A stretch of DNA of 24,227 bases, taken from positions 1-24,227 of the IMG/VR virus record IMGVR_UViG_3300032299_000968. One strand, given 5' to 3'. The translations under genes and the position numbers were made by a program. Positions 1 to 5,698 of the stretch are shown one piece after another. Origin of the DNA: a virus. The notes below the pieces were generated by a model that was not told where the DNA came from, ran no database searches, and saw only the letters and a program-made list of their open reading frames with translations. Every line of letters starts with the position of its first letter. Position 1 is the first letter of the stretch.

Positions 1-96
1 ACCATAAATCTTGATAGATTCTATAATTAAATCTTCAACAAGACTTTGTTCCTGTTTGACAGGAGTATATTGATTAAAAAAACGATTACGTGCCAT
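1..96 (-). CDS. gp14: Neck protein gp14, N-terminal fragment
   Basis: The gene starts at an ATG at 96-94 and runs off the left edge of the window, so only about 32 N-terminal residues are visible. They begin MARNRFFNQYTP and continue with QSLVEDLIIESIKIYG. This acidic, helical opening (LVEDLIIE.IKIYG) is typical of gp14 neck proteins of marine T4-like phages. In T4, gp14 works with gp13 to close the filled head and form the connection to the tail. The start lies 5 bases after the gp13 stop, and gp13-gp14 adjacency is the normal T4-type order, which supports the call. Nothing can be said about the rest of the protein. Confidence 0.82.
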   Translation of the reverse strand, partial: MARNRFFNQYTPVKQEQSLVEDLIIESIKIYG

Positions 97-101
97 TGTA
101 A

Positions 102-851
102 TTAGCCTAGCATGTCAGTAACTGGTAAAGAATATGTGCTGATGACTTCTGCTTCTAATGCTTGAATTTCGTCTGTAGCTTCATCCCAGATTTTCTGTCC
201 GTTGAATGTAATACCACCTGGCATAGAAAGTCCTTCAAACTTTTTAAGGTTTTCACCCCATTGTTTTTTGATTTGTGCAGTACAATACTTTTGTAAGAAT
301 CTATCATTGTACACATCTGTAAATGTTTCAGGATCAATCTTTTGATATGCTTCAATGATGATGAATTCACCAACAGTTACTTTTGTGTCCCAAGACATGT
401 CAATGTAAACTCTGTTGATGTGGCGATTAAATCTGAGAGATTGTTTACCGACAAATAGTTCTTCTGCCATTGCAACGTTTTGAAATGCCATGTAGTATGG
501 TGCAAACGGACCAGTATTGAATGAATATAAATCATTCAAAGAAATCTGATATCTCAAATTGAAAAGATTGTTTGTAGAATAACTGTCACCAATGTCAAAG
601 ATGTTCATCACACCAATGACGGCATCTGGCACTGTAATGTATTTGTTTGTTATGTCAGTCTGCGTGACTGCGTGTGCTAGATAGACTTTTTCTGTTGCGT
701 CATAGTGGTAATCGTAGTAATATTGAAATGCAATCTCAATGCAATCTTCAACTTGTTCGTCGGCTACGTTTATCTCTAAGAGAGGCGCACCTAGTCTTCT
801 AAGGCAGAATTGCTTGAATTCTTCTCTGGTTGCTGGTTTGCTTGTACTCAT
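102..851 (-). CDS. gp13: Neck protein gp13
   Basis: A complete 249-residue protein. It opens with a segment (residues 8-40) of the form REEFKQFCLRRLGAPLLEINV followed by DEQVEDCIEIAFQYYYDYHYD. That pattern is characteristic of gp13 in T4-like marine phages. The rest is mixed alpha/beta with no signal peptide or membrane segment, as expected for a virion protein. In T4, gp13 joins gp14 at the head-tail connector after DNA packaging. The start is supported by an AAGGGG Shine-Dalgarno sequence about 9 bases upstream and by a near-consensus late promoter box (883-890) about 30 bases upstream. It is followed 5 bases later by gp14. It is separated from the rest of the structural genes by the modification cassette and by two genes on the opposite strand. 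Confidence 0.88.
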   Translation of the reverse strand: MSTSKPATREEFKQFCLRRLGAPLLEINVADEQVEDCIEIAFQYYYDYHYDATEKVYLAHAVTQTDITNKYITVPDAVIGVMNIFDIGDSYSTNNLFNLRYQISLNDLYSFNTGPFAPYYMAFQNVAMAEELFVGKQSLRFNRHINRVYIDMSWDTKVTVGEFIIIEAYQKIDPETFTDVYNDRFLQKYCTAQIKKQWGENLKKFEGLSMPGGITFNGQKIWDEATDEIQALEAEVISTYSLPVTDMLG

Positions 852-882
852 TTACTTGTGCCCCTTAATGAATTTCATCTTC

Positions 883-890
883 TATTTATC
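883..890 (-). promoter_or_regulatory. T4-type late promoter box for gp13-gp14 (7 of 8)
   Basis: On the minus strand the bases read GATAAATA, one mismatch from the T4 late box TATAAATA. The transcript would start near 876, giving a leader of about 25 bases that contains the gp13 AAGGGG ribosome site. It sits in the short divergent gap between gp13 and the plus-strand genes. The neck genes would therefore have their own late promoter despite the opposing genes just upstream. Confidence 0.6.
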
Positions 891-916
891 ATTACCAAAA
901 ATTGCACAATTTTCGA

Positions 917-945
917 TTGCTTTTGTCAGCTAAATATCTTATAAT
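917..945 (+). promoter_or_regulatory. Sigma70-like promoter for the plus-strand gene pair
   Basis: A -35-like TTGCTT (917-922) is followed after exactly 17 bases by a perfect -10 box TATAAT (940-945). Transcription would begin near 952. A GGAGG ribosome site follows at 954-958, 4 bases before the ATG at 963. The -35 box matches the consensus at only 3 of 6 bases. This looks like a host-sigma (early-type) promoter, unlike the TATAAATA boxes of the structural genes. A seven-codon ORF (952-975) starts at the predicted transcript start and overlaps the 963 start, and is probably meaningless. Confidence 0.6.
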
Positions 946-962
946 TTAACTATGGAGGATTT

Positions 963-1133
963 ATGGATAATTTAGTAATTAGCGTAGAATTGAGTGTGGA
1001 TGAGGTGAACATGATTCTAACTTTAATGGGTAAAACATTGACAGAGACAGGATATTATCCTATAATGATTAAGATGAAACAACAAGCCCAATCTCAAATT
1101 GACGGGTATAATCAAAGCAAGAAAAATAATTAA
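963..1133 (+). CDS. Small conserved-looking phage protein, 56 residues
   Basis: A 56-residue protein beginning MDNLVISVELSVDEV and ending in a polar, lysine/asparagine-rich tail. The core (VELSVDEVNMILTLMG) followed by an amphipathic segment and KMKQQAQSQI resembles a family of very small proteins in T4-like marine phages, in which a short strand precedes a helix and a terminal QAxxQ helix. I recognise the pattern but know no function. The start is supported by GGAGG 4 bases upstream and by a sigma70-like promoter. It is followed after 20 bases by the HAD phosphatase gene on the same strand, so the two are probably co-transcribed, apart from the late genes. There is no signal peptide, membrane helix or metal site. 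Confidence 0.65.
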   Translation: MDNLVISVELSVDEVNMILTLMGKTLTETGYYPIMIKMKQQAQSQIDGYNQSKKNN

Positions 1134-1153
1134 TTATTAGAAGAGAGAATTTT

Positions 1154-1876
1154 ATGGGAAGATATAATACACAACCATCAAGCACAACGCCACAAATTTC
1201 TACAAGTGAGTTTGCACGATATGATACGCCTGGCGCATTACAATATAATGATACAAATAAAAACGTATCAAATCAGAATCAACAGGATCAACAAGTGGCC
1301 ATGAATAATTGGCCTAAGAAATTTCCTAAACCTATTGTTGGTTTAGATAGAGATGGAACTATCATTGAAGATGTTGGCAATTACATCACCGATTTTAGCC
1401 AAGTTAGATTTATTCCTGGAAGTTTAGAGGCAATCAAAATGATTCGCTTAAAAGGTCATCAATTAATGATTCTTTCTAATCAAGCTGGTATATCAAAAGG
1501 TCTTCAGACTACAGACCAGGTAGATGCAGTACACAATCAAATGATGCAAGCGTTTGGTAATGCAGGAATTTTTTCTATTGATGGATTGTTATACTCTACA
1601 ACAAACCTCAAAGAAGATGTATTTGCGAAACCAAATATTGGAATGTTTGACAAGGCTAGAAAAGAAAATAAGGTAAATTGGAAACAGGGTTGGTATGTTG
1701 GAGATAAAATTAGCGATTTAAAGGCAGCAGACAAAGCTGGATCAAAACCTATTTTAGTGCTGACTGGTCATGGTAAAGAAACTTTAGAAAAACTTGATAC
1801 ATTTGCGAATAGACAATTAAAAGCAAAAACTTTAGTGTTTAATAATTTATTAGAGTTTGCTAGAACATTACCCTAA
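1154..1876 (+). CDS. HAD phosphatase, subclass IIIA (heptose bisphosphate phosphatase-like)
   Basis: A 240-residue HAD-superfamily phosphatase. The nucleophile motif DRDGT gives Asp65 and Asp67, motif II is SNQAGI (Ser108), the KP lysine is Lys159, and the acidic motif is VGDKISD (Asp184, Asp188). The arrangement is that of the GmhB/HisB-N/PNKP subclass, which removes phosphate from sugar bisphosphates, histidinol phosphate or polynucleotide ends. GmhB acts on D-glycero-D-manno-heptose 1,7-bisphosphate in LPS heptose synthesis. That fits the nearby GT9-like and carbamoyltransferase genes but is not proved. The protein has no cysteine, so it lacks the Cys/His zinc loop of classical GmhB. Residues 1-55 are a Gln/Asn/Ser/Thr-rich extension outside the fold. 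An alternative start at Met50 would remove it, but GAAGAGAGAA upstream supports 1154. It ends overlapping the convergent oxygenase stop. Confidence 0.75.
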   Translation: MGRYNTQPSSTTPQISTSEFARYDTPGALQYNDTNKNVSNQNQQDQQVAMNNWPKKFPKPIVGLDRDGTIIEDVGNYITDFSQVRFIPGSLEAIKMIRLKGHQLMILSNQAGISKGLQTTDQVDAVHNQMMQAFGNAGIFSIDGLLYSTTNLKEDVFAKPNIGMFDKARKENKVNWKQGWYVGDKISDLKAADKAGSKPILVLTGHGKETLEKLDTFANRQLKAKTLVFNNLLEFARTLP

Positions 1877-2457
1877 TAATTTCCATATTTTCGTAGCGTA
1901 GAAAGTATATCATCAAATTCTTTACGTGTCACTAAAAACCCATACTGTATTACGCATCTATCTTCAGAGTCTAGTATTATATCTGTTCTATGAGAAGATA
2001 TCGATGCAGGAAAACACCAAGCATCTCCAGTATTGACATTAATTTCTTCATCTTCAATAATTGGATTATACCCCTGTCCCTCACCACGCTTTAACATCAG
2101 ATTAAATCTGAAATTTATAAAGTCATCTACACTTTCGTATGGCCATTTCGTATCTCTATGTACATGAATGTTACCTCCACTCGATATTACACTATATAAA
2201 ATTCCAAGATAATGATCGACTCTAGGCAATTTAATACCTAGAGTCTCTGCAATCTTAAAATAATATTTCAAATGTATATCAGAAAAGTGGTCTGTTTCAT
2301 CTAATCGTAAATATTTTCTATTTACTGTTCCACCTGCAATGTTTTCTGCAAAAAATGAATCTTTATCACGTATATCATTAAGAAAAATGTCAATGTCTTT
2401 TACATCGACAAAATTCTTTATGACTTTATATGACTTATGGTGTTGACTCAACAGCAT
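1873..2457 (-). CDS. 2-oxoglutarate/Fe(II)-dependent oxygenase-like protein
   Basis: A 194-residue protein with the signs of a double-stranded beta-helix dioxygenase. The sequence around residues 97-102 (IHVHRD) supplies the H-x-D iron ligands (His100, Asp102). GDAWCFPASISSHR (144-157) supplies the distal ligand His156. Arg167 in EDRCVIQYGF is placed to bind the 2-oxoglutarate carboxylate. Such enzymes hydroxylate amino acid side chains, sugars, lipids or nucleobases, and nothing here fixes the substrate. It overlaps the carbamoyltransferase by 23 bases, so translation is probably coupled. Only AAGAAAG lies immediately upstream of the ATG. It is the last gene of the minus-strand cassette, and its stop overlaps the stop of the opposing HAD gene. 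A role in modifying the same sugar or adhesin as its neighbours is inference. Confidence 0.72.
   Translation of the reverse strand: MLLSQHHKSYKVIKNFVDVKDIDIFLNDIRDKDSFFAENIAGGTVNRKYLRLDETDHFSDIHLKYYFKIAETLGIKLPRVDHYLGILYSVISSGGNIHVHRDTKWPYESVDDFINFRFNLMLKRGEGQGYNPIIEDEEINVNTGDAWCFPASISSHRTDIILDSEDRCVIQYGFLVTRKEFDDILSTLRKYGNY
2218..2245. repeat. Perfect 9-bp inverted repeat inside the oxygenase gene
   Basis: GACTCTAGG (2218-2226) and CCTAGAGTC (2237-2245) are exact reverse complements around a 10-base AT-only-but-one loop. It is the most stable simple hairpin I noticed in the window. Neither strand has a run of T after it, so it is not a standard intrinsic terminator. It could be an RNA processing or stability element, or chance. 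Confidence 0.5.
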
Positions 2458-4195
2458 CTTTCTTGATAATCAACTTATTCAATTCTGGAACATAAAGATA
2501 TTTCAACTGTGATCGGAGAAGAGTAGTCTTTGCATCTTCTAAAGTATCTACCAATGGATCACCAGCCAAGTTAAAGCTAGTATTGAACAAAATCGGAACA
2601 CCAGTAATGTTATCGAATTCTTTAATCAATTCATAGTAATGTTCATTCTGCTCACTTGTTACTGTCTGAATTCTGCATGTTGCATCGACATGCGTTATCG
2701 ATGGAATAGTACCAAGTTTGTCTGATAGAACATCAACAGCATACATCATGAATGGCGATTCTTCAAGATTTCTCATGTCAAACCATTCATTTGCTTTTTC
2801 TTTCAAACAAGAACCAGCGAAAGGTCTGAACCATTCTCTACCCTTAACTACGTTAACGATATCTTTTCCGTTTTGAACTCTTGGGTCAAATAGGATAGAA
2901 CGATTACCAAGCGCACGTGGACCACCTTCTGCACGACCATTAAACAAACTGACAATGTTCTCTTCTGAAATTAACTTTGCAATATCTTTTTTAGATGCAT
3001 CTGTAATTTCAAATTCATCTTCATCAAAAATACTTAAATCGTAATCTGGTTCAGTTCCCAAATACAATGTAGTTAGTGGATCTTTTTCATAAAAGTCCTC
3101 TACTTCAGTTGAAACTTCTTCATCTACTGGTTTACTTGCATATTGATTCATGTACCACATCATTTTTGCGGCACCAATAGTGCTACCACCATCATGTGAA
3201 ATAGGATCAACAAAAATATTTAAATGCGGAAATCTCTCAAGATAAAAGTAATTCGCAACACAATTTAGTCCATAGCCACCAGAAATAACAATATTCTTGT
3301 TACCAGACAACTCATAGGATTTTTCGATCAAACGTGCAATTGCTTCTTGGGAATCGTTTTGAATTTTCCAAGCAACGTCTTTATCAAACTGCGTTACTTT
3401 TGTAGGATCGTTATGCCAATCATTTGCTGTATCTCGATCTTTAAGAAATTCTTTATTCATAACGGAGTCAATATATGCGCCAGCTGGATAAGAAGGAAGA
3501 AATACTTTTCTATTTCCTCTGTTACTTTCATCGATTAACTCTGGCACAGAGTCATTTTTATTTCCGTAAGAAGAAAGCCCCATAGTTTTGCCAGCTTCAA
3601 TGAATCCAAATCCCAAATAATAAGTCACAGCTTCATATGCTTTTACAACAGTGACTGCATTTGATGTAGTGACCATATTGTTTTTAAATGATATAGCATC
3701 ATTTGTTCCAAAGTTTTTGTGTATGACTTTAAAGTTATTTGGATATGAACATTCGAAAATAGTTTCTGCTTCAAATCCTGATGGCAAACCTTCAATATTA
3801 AAATAAGAACCTGAACCGTCAACGATGAGTGCCGTTGCAGTATCGAAGCCCGAATTGTAAAATGCAGAAGCCGCATGAAGCATATGATGCTGTGATCCAA
3901 GATTCATAGTACTGAATTTCAAATCAGGACCTTGAATTTTTCTCAGATAACATGTGTATGGATCTTCTCCAGTCCATGGCATTTTTTGATTTGCCTCTTG
4001 TGGCTGTGTTCCACAAATAATCAATTCATTGATGATGTACTTTCTTGCAAAATATTCAATTGCACGAAATGGATTACCATCATATTTCATTCTAGTAATT
4101 CGCTCTTCTTCTATGTAACCCACCAACTTGCCGTCTGAAACTAATGCAGCCGCACCGTTGTGTCCTGGATTAATAGCTAAAATATTATATGTCAT
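2435..4195 (-). CDS. O-carbamoyltransferase (NodU/CmcH/TobZ family)
   Basis: A 586-residue, full-length member of the family that activates carbamoyl phosphate to carbamoyl-adenylate and transfers the carbamoyl group to a hydroxyl, usually on a sugar. The N-terminal Kae1/TsaD-like domain has INPGHNGAAAL (8-18, His12), SQHHMLHAASAFY (101-113, the His cluster), VDGSGSY (125-131), GLSSYG (206-211) and SGGYGLNC (305-312). The YrdC-like C-terminal domain has AEGGPRALGNRS (422-433), REWFRPFA (453-460) and LFNTSFNLAGDP (536-547). All motifs I would expect are present, so it should be active. The start has GGAGA about 8 bases upstream. It lies 17 bases after the glycosyltransferase gene and overlaps the oxygenase. 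NodU, CmcH and TobZ act on Nod factor, cephalosporin and tobramycin. The substrate here is unknown, and a heptose or other glycan is the likeliest guess. Confidence 0.9.
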   Translation of the reverse strand: MTYNILAINPGHNGAAALVSDGKLVGYIEEERITRMKYDGNPFRAIEYFARKYIINELIICGTQPQEANQKMPWTGEDPYTCYLRKIQGPDLKFSTMNLGSQHHMLHAASAFYNSGFDTATALIVDGSGSYFNIEGLPSGFEAETIFECSYPNNFKVIHKNFGTNDAISFKNNMVTTSNAVTVVKAYEAVTYYLGFGFIEAGKTMGLSSYGNKNDSVPELIDESNRGNRKVFLPSYPAGAYIDSVMNKEFLKDRDTANDWHNDPTKVTQFDKDVAWKIQNDSQEAIARLIEKSYELSGNKNIVISGGYGLNCVANYFYLERFPHLNIFVDPISHDGGSTIGAAKMMWYMNQYASKPVDEEVSTEVEDFYEKDPLTTLYLGTEPDYDLSIFDEDEFEITDASKKDIAKLISEENIVSLFNGRAEGGPRALGNRSILFDPRVQNGKDIVNVVKGREWFRPFAGSCLKEKANEWFDMRNLEESPFMMYAVDVLSDKLGTIPSITHVDATCRIQTVTSEQNEHYYELIKEFDNITGVPILFNTSFNLAGDPLVDTLEDAKTTLLRSQLKYLYVPELNKLIIKKDAVESTP

Positions 4196-4212
4196 TCAAA
4201 TCTCCAATTAAA

Positions 4213-5142
4213 TTATGTGTTCTTTTCAATATCTTTTTCAATCATTGTATATAGTTCATTAATTTCTTTATCATCTAACTCCATACATCTATCGTTAAGT
4301 CTATCTGCTAAATTGCAATCAAGTCCAGCAATACGAATTGGTGAATATACTTTAGGATAATCTTTTTTCTCAAAGATGTTAAAGAAATCTGGATATGTCG
4401 TGTTCTTTGCAAACGTTGAACCGATTATAACAGTTCCAGGTTTATTGAATGCTCTTGCCATATGTTGACCAACAGAGTCACATCCAATAAAATAATCACT
4501 ATTTTCAATAACGGCAGCCCAACCTCTTAAGTCAGATTCTAATTTAAATGTGTACGTATCTTCAGGTTGTGCCATATGACGCTCACCAAAGAAAATTAAA
4601 TTATATTTTACTGCCAATTTTTTAACTAAAGAAATATATGCCTTAGGCTCTAAACTTCTTGATGAGTCATCAATGATATCAGCTTTATCAAGTCTTGCAG
4701 AACGTCCATAAGGTTGAATAACAATTGTTTTTGTTTTTTGTTGTTGCGCTTTTACATCGGCAACAATATTTGCGCCCATTTTTTCTTCAGCCTTCATCAA
4801 GTAAAGTTTAGGCGCACCCAAATCTGAATGATCGTTAGTTCGATTGATTTCTTCATCGAATGCTTCAGCTAGTGAAATTTCTTGATTGAAGTAGTTAGGC
4901 AGAATATATGGTTCTGGTTTAATAACACGATGTGCATTTTTTACAGTATTCTCAAACACGCCTTTGGTGTCCATATTATATGTAATGTTCTGGAGAACTG
5001 AATTTCCCCAAACTAAATTGTCCCAACCACCAATAAGAATTTTTACATCTTCATCTGGATGTAATCTTATGTATTTTTCTAGTGCGGGGATTGATGCGAT
5101 GATACGGCCTGCTCCGCCGTCAATTAAGAACACAGTTTTCAT
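4213..5142 (-). CDS. Glycosyltransferase family 9-like (heptosyltransferase fold)
   Basis: A 309-residue protein built as a GT-B enzyme. The N-terminus has FLIDGGAGRIIASIPAL (5-21), matching the glycine-rich acceptor-side loop of family 9 enzymes (GxGD...xPAL), though the usual Asp is Arg here. The C-terminal half has DYFIGCDSVGQHMARAF followed by NKPGTVIIGS (216-242), the family signature DSxxxHxAxAxxKPxVxIxG at the nucleotide-sugar site. LIFFGE (182-187) is the strand before it. Family 9 includes the WaaC/WaaF/WaaQ heptosyltransferases. Donor and acceptor cannot be read from sequence. The start is supported by AAAGGG about 8 bases upstream. It follows the cupin gene by 33 bases and precedes the carbamoyltransferase by 17. 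That fits a sugar-decoration cassette acting in the cytoplasm on host LPS precursor or on virion protein. Confidence 0.72.
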   Translation of the reverse strand: MKTVFLIDGGAGRIIASIPALEKYIRLHPDEDVKILIGGWDNLVWGNSVLQNITYNMDTKGVFENTVKNAHRVIKPEPYILPNYFNQEISLAEAFDEEINRTNDHSDLGAPKLYLMKAEEKMGANIVADVKAQQQKTKTIVIQPYGRSARLDKADIIDDSSRSLEPKAYISLVKKLAVKYNLIFFGERHMAQPEDTYTFKLESDLRGWAAVIENSDYFIGCDSVGQHMARAFNKPGTVIIGSTFAKNTTYPDFFNIFEKKDYPKVYSPIRIAGLDCNLADRLNDRCMELDDKEINELYTMIEKDIEKNT

Positions 5143-5167
5143 AATAACCCTTTCAAAGTCTATAATG

Positions 5168-5175
5168 TATATATA
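5168..5175 (-). promoter_or_regulatory. Possible degenerate late promoter box before the glycosyltransferase
   Basis: The minus strand reads TATATATA, 7 of 8 matches to TATAAATA, in the 33-base gap before the glycosyltransferase, 25 bases from its ATG. In AT-rich DNA such a match arises easily by chance. The cassette may instead be read only from upstream late promoters. Confidence 0.3.
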
Positions 5176-5685
5176 TCAGCTATTTTTCGTTTCTAATATA
5201 GTTTTTTCTCTTAACAGTTCTAACATTGCATCAGACGCATCAAACGTTTGTGCGTTAAACTTCTCATGTGATTTATTGCTTGGATCATTCACAGCCCCAA
5301 CAATTTCTTCATCATCAACAACTTCTCCTAACGGATTTCGTATAGCAAAGACACAATACCAAACAGTATCATCTTCTTTAGCTATAACAAGATGTTCAAC
5401 ATCTTTTCTGATAACTATGAAAGTTGGTGCGTGAAAGATTTTTTCTTCTTCTCCAGGTATTTGCACAGAAACAGAGCCACGAACTAACAATGACACATGG
5501 TCAAAGTAATGTTTGTGGCCCTCTATATGGTCACCTGATTTTTCAAAAGAATGTTGTCTAACCCAAATGTTACCAAAATACCCCAACTCTTCTTGCTTTG
5601 CTGTTGTTGTATTTTGGTGCCCTTTGTCTTTCCCATCATCCAAAATCATTGCAATATTTTTCACACTCGACATATTATACATCAT
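5176..5685 (-). CDS. Small single-domain cupin protein
   Basis: A 169-residue beta-barrel protein. Cupin motif 1 is recognisable as GDHIEGHKHYFDHVSLLVRG (51-70), with metal ligands His57 and His59. The usual glutamate is replaced by Asp62 or His63. Motif 2 is FHAPTFIVIRKDVEHLV (84-100), with His98 as the last ligand. Similar short cupins occur beside fibre and sugar genes in T4-like marine phages. Functions of the fold include sugar isomerases and epimerases, dioxygenases and ligand binding, and nothing fixes one here. Start choice is uncertain. AAAGG abuts the first ATG (5685), is 3 bases from a second ATG (5682) and 12 from a third (5673, MSSVKN). One of the later two may be used. It begins 13 bases after the Cys-rich adhesin gene, so it is probably co-expressed with it. 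Confidence 0.7.
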   Translation of the reverse strand: MMYNMSSVKNIAMILDDGKDKGHQNTTTAKQEELGYFGNIWVRQHSFEKSGDHIEGHKHYFDHVSLLVRGSVSVQIPGEEEKIFHAPTFIVIRKDVEHLVIAKEDDTVWYCVFAIRNPLGEVVDDEEIVGAVNDPSNKSHEKFNAQTFDASDAMLELLREKTILETKNS

Positions 5686-5698
5686 CCTTTATTAAAAA

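Noticed and set aside
852-962. tRNA or attachment site in the divergent gap
   Set aside because: The 111 bases are AT-rich with no cloverleaf arms or repeat ends, and the two divergent promoters and ribosome sites account for most of the space.
3643-3900. 85-codon second frame on the minus strand inside the carbamoyltransferase gene
   Set aside because: It overlaps the conserved HHxxHA and VDGSG region of the enzyme in another frame and has no ribosome site or domain.
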